Below are positions 8,770 to 16,572 of a DNA stretch of 64,000 bases, piece after piece (position 1 is the stretch's first letter; the number at the start of each line of letters is the position of its first letter). Below the pieces are notes generated by a model that worked only from the letters and a program-made list of their open reading frames with translations, made no database searches and was not told the origin of the DNA. Location of the stretch: positions 76,346 to 140,345 of the forward strand of contig JBNKWP010000009.1 of NCBI GenBank assembly GCA_050299835.1. Reading direction: 5' to 3'. Both the position numbers and the translations under genes were made by a program. The DNA is from JAJDOD01 sp050299835. GTDB taxonomy: Bacteria > Pseudomonadota > Alphaproteobacteria > Rhodobacterales > Rhodobacteraceae.

Positions 8770-9656
8770 CAGCCGTCCTCCTTCAGCCGTCGCGCCGCTG
8801 CGAGCCATGTCGCGCCGAAGGCCAGCGCCGCCGCGCCGAACGGCACCAGAAGCGGCCAGAACCATTCCGCCCCATCAAAGCCAAGCCCGCTCAGCACGCC
8901 TGTTTCAATGCCCCCGGGGATCAGCGCAACGGCGAACATCCCCAGGACGGTGCCTGCAAGAGCGCCGATGAATGCCCGAACCGTGTACCGGCGGGTGAAC
9001 GCAGCCGCGATCCACTCATCCCGCGCGCCGACGATACGCAAAACGTCGATCACCTGACCGTTCGCCGCGAGAGCCGAGGATGCTGCAAGCGCGATCATCA
9101 CCGCCGTCACCCCTCCGATCAGCAGCAGCGACAGGCTGCCAAGCTGCCGCAGTCTTCCCGCCGCCTCGCTGAGCGGTATGCGCCATCGGCTGTGGTTGTC
9201 ATAGACCGCGCCCGGCACCTCGGCATCGAGCCGCGCGGAAAGCCCCACCACATCCGGCCCCTCTTCGGTCTCCGCCACCTCGATCAGCACGGGCAGGCGG
9301 AACTGGTCGAGCGGGACATCTTCCCCGAACCACGGCTCCAGCAGGATCGCCTGTTCCTCGTCGCTGACCCGGCGCGCATCCACGATCCCCGGCGTCTGGC
9401 CCAGCGCCGTCATCACCGCCTCGACCCGTGCCTCCACATCGTCGCCCGCCGGGAACCGCACCGTTGCAGTTCCGGTCAGTTCCGCTTCCCACCGTGACGC
9501 CAGTTCGCCCGTGGCGAGTTGCACCGCGATGGCAAAGACCGCCAGAAACGCCATCGCCGCGGCGCTCGCCACAGTCAGCCCCGCAGTGAAGCCCGAAGGC
9601 GGCACGATCCGTTGCGCCGTCTCGTCGCCAATCAGCAGGTTACGCCAACGGCTCAC
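8769..9656 (-). CDS. ftsX: cell division protein FtsX
   Basis: A 295-residue membrane partner of FtsE that controls septal peptidoglycan hydrolases. There are four hydrophobic segments: one after residue 20 (GLTVASAAAMAFLAVFAIAV) and three in the C-terminal half, with a periplasmic loop between TM1 and TM2. The GTG start overlaps the ftsE stop as GTGA, a classic coupled arrangement; an upstream reading-frame extension runs through ftsE and is discarded. Loop sequence is divergent, as usual for alphaproteobacterial FtsX. Confidence 0.9.
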   Translation of the reverse strand: MSRWRNLLIGDETAQRIVPPSGFTAGLTVASAAAMAFLAVFAIAVQLATGELASRWEAELTGTATVRFPAGDDVEARVEAVMTALGQTPGIVDARRVSDEEQAILLEPWFGEDVPLDQFRLPVLIEVAETEEGPDVVGLSARLDAEVPGAVYDNHSRWRIPLSEAAGRLRQLGSLSLLLIGGVTAVMIALAASSALAANGQVIDVLRIVGARDEWIAAAFTRRYTVRAFIGALAGTVLGMFAVALIPGGIETGVLSGLGFDGAEWFWPLLVPFGAAALAFGATWLAAARRLKEDG

Positions 9657-10327
9657 AACCCGGCCCCCGCCTGCATCACCAGCCCATCCTTGATTCTCAA
9701 CACCCGCGAGGAGACCTTCGATTTTACATGCCGGATCAGATTCAGATCGTGGGTTGCGCACAGCACGGTCTTTCCCAGCCGGTTCAGCTCGATCAGAAGA
9801 TCCAGTAATTTCATAGACATGTCCCAATCGACATTGCCGGTCGGTTCATCCGCCAGAACGATCTCCGGGGACAGGATCAGCGCCCGCGCCAGGGCCACGC
9901 GCTGCCGCTCCCCGCCGGACAACTCCGGCGGACGGCGCTCGGCCACTTCGCGCAGGCCGACCCAGCCGAGGAGTTCGGATATATCCCCCACCGTCGAGGA
10001 ATCCCGACCGGTGACCGCCAACGGCAGTGACACATTGTCTTCCACCGAGAGGTGATCCACGAACCGGCTGTCCTGATGAACGATCCCGATCCGCCGCCGC
10101 ATCGACGCGATCCCATCCCGGTCCATTCCGGTCACGTCCTGACCCAACAGGCGAACGTTACCCGAATCTGCCTTCAACTCCAGCGAACACAACTTGAGAA
10201 GTGTGGTTTTGCCCGCGCCCGATGGCCCGGTCAGGAAGTGAAAACTGCCCTGCGGAAGCTCCAGCGACACGCCCTTGAACAGGCTCCGCCCGCCATAGCT
10301 CATCGCGACATTGTCCAGCTCGATCAC
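9653..10327 (-). CDS. ftsE: cell division ATP-binding protein FtsE
   Basis: A 224-residue ABC ATPase that powers FtsX. Walker A is GPSGAGKTT, the signature is LSGGERQR, Walker B plus catalytic Glu is EIVLADEPTG, and the switch His lies in CATHDLN. A GTG start at 10327 (MIELDNVAMSY) is preferred because GGGGAGGCGAC precedes it; longer frames run toward the divergent zinc-ribbon gene. It is the first gene of the leftward ftsE-ftsX-plsC-PPOX-methyltransferase-accA run. Confidence 0.94.
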   Translation of the reverse strand: MIELDNVAMSYGGRSLFKGVSLELPQGSFHFLTGPSGAGKTTLLKLCSLELKADSGNVRLLGQDVTGMDRDGIASMRRRIGIVHQDSRFVDHLSVEDNVSLPLAVTGRDSSTVGDISELLGWVGLREVAERRPPELSGGERQRVALARALILSPEIVLADEPTGNVDWDMSMKLLDLLIELNRLGKTVLCATHDLNLIRHVKSKVSSRVLRIKDGLVMQAGAGL

Positions 10328-10484
10328 GTCGCCTCCCCGCGCCCTTATGGTGCTTTTGCCCGAGTTGCGAGACATGATCAACGCTGCGCCTTCCCCGCGC
10401 CGCACCGAGATGCTAGAAACCCCCAAGGCAGGGGGCCCCAAGAAGCCGGTCAACGGCGGGTTTGGTCAGACGAGGATAGGTAAG

Positions 10485-11633
10485 ATGCGGCTGGTTTGTC
10501 CCAATTGCAGCGCTCAATATGAAATCGACGGGTCGATGATCCCGGCGGATGGCCGGGATGTGCAATGTTCGAATTGCGGACATACCTGGTACGAACTGCC
10601 AGGTCCCTCGGCCGAAACGAAAGCAACTTCGCAAAACCTGTTTCATGAGGATGCAGACAAGTCCGGCGGCTCCGGTTTTGATCCCGACGAAGAAGACGCA
10701 TTCGACGAATCGGCCGAAGAAACGCTGTCCAGCCGGGCCGCAACGCGCCCGACCAGTCTGAGCCGCACGGATTTCGCCGACCTTAGCGCGGAGGACTTCG
10801 CTTCGGATTTCCTGGCATCTGATGACGACGAAACGGTCGACGATCAGAGGGAAGAGAACGAACCGGAGCCCGAAACCTCGCTGGATGAGACATCGTCGGC
10901 AATGGCGGCCCTTGCATCCGCTGCAAGGGATAGCGCGGAAGACGATGACGACTTCGCCGAAGAAGATGAGGTCTGGGGCGACAGCGACGAACCAACCTGG
11001 AACGACGACGATCCGGACGACGACACTGACGTGATGCCGATCGCTCCTTCTCCGGGCACGCCGCGCCGGCCCGCCGACATGGCGGCGCTCGACATTCTGC
11101 GCGAGGAAGCCGAGCGCGAATTGTCCCAACGCCGCGCTCCGCCGTCCGACTCGCTTGAAACCCAGACCGATCTGGGCCTGGACGACATCCGAAACCGGCG
11201 CACGCCATCGCGCGCGCTCCGTGCCCGTATGGCGCATCTGGGCGAAGAGATTCCGGAGGAGGACACCCCGGAGGAAGAGTTCCGCACGGAAGTGTCCGAC
11301 AGGATGACACGTCTGGCCGAACCCTCTTCGGAACCGGACGACGATGATGACGGATATGAAGAGCCACGCCGCGACCTTCTTCCAGACATCGAGGAAATCA
11401 ATTCCACCCTGCGCAAACCATATGCCGACGCCGGGGGGGCAGACGCACGGCAACGCTCGGGATTCCGGGCCGGTTTCCTGCTGATGGTCCTGCTGGCCGG
11501 TGCTGCAATCTTCGCCTACGCTCAGGCCCCGGCCATCGCGCGTGCGCTGCCGGAGACTGAAAGCTCGCTCATTTCCTATGTGGACTGGGCGAACGGACTG
11601 CGGGACCAGGTGGACGACCTGATCGGGAACTGA
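10485..11633 (+). CDS. MJ0042-type zinc-ribbon acidic membrane protein
   Basis: A 382-residue protein with three parts. The N-terminal MJ0042 zinc ribbon is MRLVCPNCSAQYEID...CSNCGHTW (two CxxC pairs, residues 5-29). A long Asp/Glu-rich linker runs from about 60 to 325. One membrane helix (AGFLLMVLLAGAAIFAYA) lies near 330-347, followed by a short tail. It looks like a cytoplasmic zinc-binding head on a single membrane anchor. The ATG at 10485 is chosen because the ribbon starts there. It is divergent from ftsE, a common pairing in Rhodobacteraceae; its function is unknown. Confidence 0.85.
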   Translation: MRLVCPNCSAQYEIDGSMIPADGRDVQCSNCGHTWYELPGPSAETKATSQNLFHEDADKSGGSGFDPDEEDAFDESAEETLSSRAATRPTSLSRTDFADLSAEDFASDFLASDDDETVDDQREENEPEPETSLDETSSAMAALASAARDSAEDDDDFAEEDEVWGDSDEPTWNDDDPDDDTDVMPIAPSPGTPRRPADMAALDILREEAERELSQRRAPPSDSLETQTDLGLDDIRNRRTPSRALRARMAHLGEEIPEEDTPEEEFRTEVSDRMTRLAEPSSEPDDDDDGYEEPRRDLLPDIEEINSTLRKPYADAGGADARQRSGFRAGFLLMVLLAGAAIFAYAQAPAIARALPETESSLISYVDWANGLRDQVDDLIGN

Positions 11634-11672
11634 CACCCCGCTCCATTGGTCGTGGGAAAGTATCGGATAGCA

Positions 11673-11698
11673 AGGCAGGCTGCTCAGCCTGCCTTTTT
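11673..11698 (+). terminator. Rho-independent terminator after the zinc-ribbon gene
   Basis: A perfect 9-bp stem (AGGCAGGCT/AGCCTGCCT) with a GCTC loop is followed by five T residues. It ends the rightward zinc-ribbon transcript and lies between convergent genes. Confidence 0.9.
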
Positions 11699-11759
11699 CC
11701 TTGGAAAAGTACTCTTCAGGGGGCCGGGTAAGTGAAATTCCCCGGGACGAGCCCTGATC

Positions 11760-14351
11760 TCAGAACCTCTCAAGCAACCGCTTGAGATATTCCAGTTCCT
11801 TCGTCGGCCGATCCTGCTCACCCGAACGCCGCCGGATCTCGTCCAGCAACTCCCGCGCCCGGCGATAGACGTCCTCGCCCTGAAGGAGCTGTTCTTCGGT
11901 GCCAATCCGACCGTTCTCTCCCAGGTCGCGGCCAAGCGGATCGCGGCTGCCGTTGGGATTGTTCCGCCCTATCTGTTCGCCCTGCTGACCGCCCTGTTGC
12001 TGTTGCTGCTGCTCGGCCATCTGTTCGGCCAGTTCGCGCATGCCTTCGCGCAATTCCTCGATGGCCTCGGCCTGATTGTCGAGCGCACCGGCAAAATCCT
12101 CGTTCCTCAGCGCCTCCTCGGCATCGTCCATCGCCTCACCCGCGCGTCCAAGCGAATCCCGTGCCGCGTCGCCACCGGCCGTCCCCGCGCCGGGGAGGTT
12201 CTGCATCTGCCGGTTCAGCTCGTTCCGAAGTGCCTGCTGGCGGTCGGCAAGGCTCCCCGGTTGATTGCCGTCGGGCTGCCCGTTCTGACCCTGCTGCGGT
12301 CTGCCCTGTTGCCCCGGTCGCTGTCCCTGGCCCTGCTGGCCCTGTTGTCCTGGCTGCTGCTGTCCCTCACCCTGTTGGCCGTCCTGGCCCGGCTGCCGCT
12401 GGCCCTGCTGTCCGTTCGGATTGAACTGTTCCTGCAAGTCCCGGAAGGCTTCGTCGGAAAGGCCCTGCTGTTCCCGCAAGGTCTCCGCCAGACCCTCCAT
12501 CGCCTGCTCGCCCGGGCTCTGCTGCCCCTGCTGGCCCTGAGTGACCTGCATGTTCTCCATCATCTGGCGAAGCTGCTCCAGCAATTGCTGCGCCTCCGCC
12601 GTCCGGCCCTGCTCCATCAGTTCCTGCAGCCGGTCGAGCATGTCCTGCAAATCCTGCTGGGACATCTCCTGCATTTCGCCCTCCGCGAAATCCTGCTGCT
12701 GCGAGGGATCGCTCTGCTCGGCCAACTGGCGAATGTAATCCTGCATCGCCTCTCGCAGTTCTTGCATAAGCTCGGCGATTTCCTGATCGGTCGCCCCGTT
12801 CTCGATGGCCTCTGACAACCGGTCCTGCGCCCGCCGCAACCGTGCCAGAGCATCCGAAAGATCGCCCTCCTCGATCTCCAGCGCGAGATCCCAGAGCGCC
12901 GTCGCAATCTCGTCGACTGTCTCGTCATCAAGCTTGTCGAGCGACACCCGCGTCTCCAGCCGCCGCACCATGAACCTCAGCTTCAGATAGGCCGTTTCCG
13001 ACCGGAAGATGTCCTCGGGCGTGAACGACACCGCCCGCAACACCTGGGCCACACGCGTCCCGTTATTCCGGTTCCAAAGCAGATCCCGGCGTTGTTCGAT
13101 GATCGCCTTGGCCAGCGGATCGAAGAATCGCCGCCCTGGCAGAACCGCGAATTGCGGCTCCGAAACGCCCTCCTGCCCGGCGGCATCGCTTGCGTACAAG
13201 GTCGCCTCAACCGGCAGGTTCGCCCAGGGATGCTGGGAGAAGTCCTCGATCACCATCTCGGTGAAATCGGTCCGGTCGCCGGAGATCGTCATCGGCAGGT
13301 CAAGAACGATGGTCTCCCGTGCCTCAGGCTCCGGTTGCAGACCGTAACTGCGATCCACCTGGCTCAGGTCCAGCGTGATCTCGATCCGCCCGGCGGTGAC
13401 CCCGTAATCGTCTTCGGCCACGAACGGCGCTTCCATCCGCCCGCCTTCGCCCTGCGCCATGGGGCCATCGAACTCGATTTCCGGCGGCATGTCGCCCTCC
13501 GCCTCGATCCGCCAGCTCTGGCCACCCGGCCCCTCGATCCGGACCTCACCGCTTTCATGCACTTCGAATGTCTGCACCGGATCGGTCGCCGCCGGTACAT
13601 TCTCGGTCCGGTGGGAGACGGTTTCGTGCAGCGCAAGCTCGCCCACCTCACCATAGAACCGAACGGTCACCCGCGATCCTGCGGGGACGGCGAATGTCGG
13701 TTTGTCGATGTCGTTCAGGTAAAGACTCGGCCGTCCTGTATAGAGCGGCGGCTCCACCCAGCCTTCCCAGGCCGGACCCGAGGCCAGAGTCTGCCCGCCG
13801 CTGCCCAGTTCCGAAACGCTGGCCACCCGCAGAAACGATCCGAAGATCAGGGCGACCACGAAGACCAGAAGCGCCATGTAGCGCAGCCCGAACCGGTCCC
13901 GCGTCGCAAGCCGTAAATCCGGCTCGGCCCGCTTCACGCCCTTGAGCCGTTCGGTCATCCGCCGAATATGCGCCTGCCAGACCGCCTCGGACGCCGCATC
14001 CCCCTGGCCGATCGCCTGGGTGTCCGACAGCGCGGTAATGGGCCGTTCCGGCAGGCTGTGGTCGAGCCGCTCCATCGCGTCGGCTCTGCCCGGCCAGCGG
14101 AACCGGCGCACACCGATGGCGAATGTCACCAGCAGGGCGAGCACCGCAACGACACCGAAGCTCCAGACAAGTTCCAGCGGGAATGCCTCGTGCAATCCCA
14201 GCATCATGCCAGCCAGCACCGCCAATGCCACGGACCACAGCGGCCAGAAGGCGCGCACGACGCGTTCAGCAAGCAATCCGGCAAAGGTCAGGCGCAGCGG
14301 CCATCTCAGCCGCCGGAGAGCCTCTTCCGGAAGATCACGCGTTTGGGTCAT
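11760..14351 (-). CDS. TIGR02302/DUF4175 family glutamine-rich membrane protein
   Basis: An 863-residue protein of the alphaproteobacterial TIGR02302 (DUF4175) family; its role is unknown. Two or three membrane helices lie in the first 75 residues and another near residue 160. A beta-rich extracytoplasmic region with YTGRPSLYLND and PPEIEFDGPMAQGEGGRMEAP follows. From about 480 it is helical and strongly Gln-rich (repeated QQGQ, EQMAEQQQQQQ), probably coiled coil. The first codons are MTQTRDLPEEALRRLRWPLR. It follows lysA by 33 bp and is probably co-transcribed. Confidence 0.88.
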   Translation of the reverse strand: MTQTRDLPEEALRRLRWPLRLTFAGLLAERVVRAFWPLWSVALAVLAGMMLGLHEAFPLELVWSFGVVAVLALLVTFAIGVRRFRWPGRADAMERLDHSLPERPITALSDTQAIGQGDAASEAVWQAHIRRMTERLKGVKRAEPDLRLATRDRFGLRYMALLVFVVALIFGSFLRVASVSELGSGGQTLASGPAWEGWVEPPLYTGRPSLYLNDIDKPTFAVPAGSRVTVRFYGEVGELALHETVSHRTENVPAATDPVQTFEVHESGEVRIEGPGGQSWRIEAEGDMPPEIEFDGPMAQGEGGRMEAPFVAEDDYGVTAGRIEITLDLSQVDRSYGLQPEPEARETIVLDLPMTISGDRTDFTEMVIEDFSQHPWANLPVEATLYASDAAGQEGVSEPQFAVLPGRRFFDPLAKAIIEQRRDLLWNRNNGTRVAQVLRAVSFTPEDIFRSETAYLKLRFMVRRLETRVSLDKLDDETVDEIATALWDLALEIEEGDLSDALARLRRAQDRLSEAIENGATDQEIAELMQELREAMQDYIRQLAEQSDPSQQQDFAEGEMQEMSQQDLQDMLDRLQELMEQGRTAEAQQLLEQLRQMMENMQVTQGQQGQQSPGEQAMEGLAETLREQQGLSDEAFRDLQEQFNPNGQQGQRQPGQDGQQGEGQQQPGQQGQQGQGQRPGQQGRPQQGQNGQPDGNQPGSLADRQQALRNELNRQMQNLPGAGTAGGDAARDSLGRAGEAMDDAEEALRNEDFAGALDNQAEAIEELREGMRELAEQMAEQQQQQQGGQQGEQIGRNNPNGSRDPLGRDLGENGRIGTEEQLLQGEDVYRRARELLDEIRRRSGEQDRPTKELEYLKRLLERF

Positions 14352-14384
14352 ACGCCCTATAGATAAGGCCCGGCCAGCAATTGA

Positions 14385-15656
14385 CTAGCCCTCAAGCCAC
14401 GATGGTATGCTATCGCGGTTTATCATGTCTTCATAGCTTGGTCTGGGCCGAATGACGGCGAATTGATGCCCATGCACCAGAACCTCCGGCACCAGTGGCC
14501 GGGAGTTATATTCCGAAGCCATTACAGCACCATAGGCCCCCGCAGACCGGAACGCGACCAGCTCGCCCGCCTGCATCGTCGGCAACAGGCGCTGCTTGGT
14601 GAACGTATCCCCGCTTTCGCAGACCGGTCCCACCACGTCGATGGGGTGGATTTCCACCCCCGCCTCCGGCTCGATCACCGGCAGAATATCGTGATAAGCG
14701 CCGTACATGGCGGGCCGGACCAGATCGTTCATGGCCGCATCGAGGATCAGGAAATTCCGCCCGTCCCCTTCCTTCACATAGATGACCTCGGACACCAAAA
14801 TACCTGCATTCCCGGCGATCAGCCGCCCCGGCTCGATCTCGATCTCGCAGCCCAGATCGCCCACAGTGCGCTTCACCACCTCACCGAACTCCATCGGCAA
14901 CGGAGGTGCTGAGTTGGAACGCTCATAGGGAATGCCCAGTCCGCCACCAAGATCCAGACGCCGGATGTCATGCCCATCCGCCCGCAGCGCGTGGGTCAGG
15001 TCTGCCACCTTGTTGAAGGCCAGTTCATAGGGCTCAAGATCGGTCAGTTGCGACCCGATATGCACGTCGATCCCGACCGCCTGCAAACCCGGCAGCGCGG
15101 CGATCTCCGCATAGACCTCGCGCGCCCGCGCGATGGGAATGCCGAACTTGTTCTCCGCCTTGCCGGTCGCGATCTTCTCGTGCGTCTTGGCATCCACATC
15201 CGGGTTCACCCGCACCGTCACCGGCACGGTCACGCCCAGCCGGGTCGCGACCTCCGACAGACGCCGCATCTCCGGTTCGCTTTCCAGATTGAACTGCCGG
15301 ATGCCGCCGGTCAGCGCCGCTTCCATCTCGGCGACCGTTTTGCCGACGCCCGAAAACACGATCTTCTCGCCCGAAAATCCTGCCGCCTTCGCCCGCGCAT
15401 ATTCGCCGCCCGAGACCACGTCGACACCGGCTCCGAGCGAGGCCATCAGCTTCAGCACCGCCTGGTTGGAATTGGCCTTCATCGCGTAGCACACGAGATG
15501 GTCAAGCGGGTCCAGCGCCTCGTCGAACAGCCGGTAATGCCGCGTCAGGGTCGCCGTGGAATAGACATAGAACGGCGTACCAACCGCCGCCGCGATCTCG
15601 GCGATAGGGACATCCTCGGCGTGAAGTGCGCCATTCTGGTACAAGAAATGATCCAT
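14385..15656 (-). CDS. lysA: diaminopimelate decarboxylase
   Basis: A 423-residue PLP enzyme that makes L-lysine from meso-diaminopimelate. The PLP lysine is in CYAMKANSNQ, the phosphate-binding glycines in LDLGGGLGIPY, the specificity helix region in IEIEPGRLIAGNAG, and the partner-subunit Cys in CESGDTF. The length is normal. It lies 318 bp downstream of the argH-lipoprotein-DUF2834 genes; the long leader with phased repeats and hairpins suggests its own control region. The TIGR02302 gene follows. Confidence 0.97.
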   Translation of the reverse strand: MDHFLYQNGALHAEDVPIAEIAAAVGTPFYVYSTATLTRHYRLFDEALDPLDHLVCYAMKANSNQAVLKLMASLGAGVDVVSGGEYARAKAAGFSGEKIVFSGVGKTVAEMEAALTGGIRQFNLESEPEMRRLSEVATRLGVTVPVTVRVNPDVDAKTHEKIATGKAENKFGIPIARAREVYAEIAALPGLQAVGIDVHIGSQLTDLEPYELAFNKVADLTHALRADGHDIRRLDLGGGLGIPYERSNSAPPLPMEFGEVVKRTVGDLGCEIEIEPGRLIAGNAGILVSEVIYVKEGDGRNFLILDAAMNDLVRPAMYGAYHDILPVIEPEAGVEIHPIDVVGPVCESGDTFTKQRLLPTMQAGELVAFRSAGAYGAVMASEYNSRPLVPEVLVHGHQFAVIRPRPSYEDMINRDSIPSWLEG

Positions 15657-15695
15657 GTGCGGCTCATATCAGAAGCCACAAAGGGAACAAGGCAA

Positions 15696-15738
15696 ACTCC
15701 GACGCGGAGTCTGCCCGCGAAAATCACGCATTTTCGCG
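15696..15738. repeat. paired hairpins in the lysA leader
   Basis: Two adjacent inverted repeats: ACTCC-GACGC-GGAGT (15696-15710) and 9-bp arms CGCGAAAAT/ATTTTCGCG around a 5-nt centre (15716-15738). They sit 40-80 bp upstream of the lysA start. They resemble the hairpin pairs near 25.36 and 40.45 kb in being tandem short palindromes. They could be a leader attenuator-like structure or a dispersed repeat; no U-run follows on the lysA strand. Confidence 0.6.
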
Positions 15739-15837
15739 CCACCCGGAAACCGCGGCGGATCCTGCTACCCAAGAGGTTAACCTTTCCTCAACCTACATTA
15801 ATCACCCCTACCGCCCGGTGGCTCTCAAAGCGCCTGC

Positions 15838-15890
15838 ACCGACGTTTCCACCGACGTAATACCGACGTGATACCGACGCAGTACCGACGT
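15838..15890. repeat. five-copy ACCGACGT array, about 11-bp period
   Basis: ACCGACGT or a one-base variant begins at 15838, 15850, 15861, 15872 and 15883, so spacing is 12, 11, 11 and 11 bp, close to one DNA helical turn. It lies in the non-coding gap upstream of lysA. The rest of the gap (15657-15974) has no credible gene. A phased protein-binding array is the simplest reading; the binder is unknown. Confidence 0.8.
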
Positions 15891-15974
15891 GGCGATTCCG
15901 CCCGGATTCACCTTGTTTTCCTGCATTAACCTATTGGTCCCGTTGCGCAGGGTCGCATTCGCCCGCCCGCCGCG

Positions 15975-16292
15975 TTAATCGACGGCCCGCGTTCGCAGAA
16001 AGAGATAAAGCGGCAACCCGCAACTCACGCCGATGCAAAACGTGGCCGGGATCGCCCAAAGCGCCGACCAGTTCTTCCGCACCCAGGTTTCGGCAATGAT
16101 CCAGACCGTCAGGGCGATGGCGGAAATCGTCAGATCCCAGGTCAGCCCGGTCGAAGAAGCGTTGACATACCAGGCACTTATCAGGCCCGACAGCCCGGAT
16201 CCCGTCTCGTTCATGTAAGCGATGAACCAATACATCGGATGCACCGCACCCCAGACAGCCAGGGCAAGGTAGATCATCCGCAAAGGCGACAT
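15975..16292 (-). CDS. DUF2834 small membrane protein
   Basis: A 105-residue protein with three hydrophobic segments (residues 5-25, 52-70, 78-98), starting MSPLRMIYLALAVWGAVHPM. The W-G-x-x-H-P-x-Y/W pattern and size fit DUF2834. The role is unknown. The start overlaps the stop of the lipoprotein gene before it (TGATG), so it is the fourth gene of a tightly coupled argH operon. Confidence 0.8.
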   Translation of the reverse strand: MSPLRMIYLALAVWGAVHPMYWFIAYMNETGSGLSGLISAWYVNASSTGLTWDLTISAIALTVWIIAETWVRKNWSALWAIPATFCIGVSCGLPLYLFLRTRAVD

Positions 16293-16423
16293 CAGAGGCT
16301 GCCCACGACCCCGATCCGCGCCGACCCGTCAACCTGGATACCACCATCGGGCTTCGACGGCGGCCCGTCGATCCCGCAGGCCCCCAGGGCCAACAGCGCC
16401 GCTATCAACGCCAGTCGTTTCAA
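16292..16423 (-). CDS. LptM-like mini-lipoprotein
   Basis: A 43-residue lipoprotein too short for routine gene calling. It reads LKRLALIAALLALGACGIDG..., with lipobox LGAC, so the mature protein is only about 27 residues and begins CGIDGPPSKPDGG. The CGxxGP pattern after the lipid Cys resembles LptM (YifL), which assists LPS-transporter assembly, and lysA lies nearby. The start is probably TTG at 16423, overlapping the previous stop as TTGA; the stop overlaps the DUF2834 ATG. The LptM assignment is by pattern only. Confidence 0.72.
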   Translation of the reverse strand: MKRLALIAALLALGACGIDGPPSKPDGGIQVDGSARIGVVGSL

Positions 16424-16572
16424 GGACTTACCGCCACGCCGACATCGCCCACGCGGCCCGAGACAACCGGCGAGACACGGGCTCCGTTGCTGTCGAATGT
16501 GGTCGTAAGGCCCAGCGAGGGATCCTCGCAGCCGGCAAGGACCAGCAGAGCCAGAACCATCAATCGTTTCAT
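16420..16572 (-). CDS. small lipoprotein following argH
   Basis: A 50-residue lipoprotein starting MKRLMVLALLVLAGCEDPSL. The signal peptide ends in lipobox LAGC, and the mature part is about 36 residues with a Val/Gly-rich tail (VVSGRVGDVGVAVSP). The ATG overlaps the argH stop as ATGA, and its own stop overlaps the next TTG start. It is not homologous along its length to the adjacent mini-lipoprotein except in the signal peptide. The function is unknown. Confidence 0.75.
   Translation of the reverse strand: MKRLMVLALLVLAGCEDPSLGLTTTFDSNGARVSPVVSGRVGDVGVAVSP

Noticed and set aside
15838..15890. CRISPR array
   Set aside because: Repeat units are only 8 bp with 3-4 bp between them; no spacers and no cas genes.
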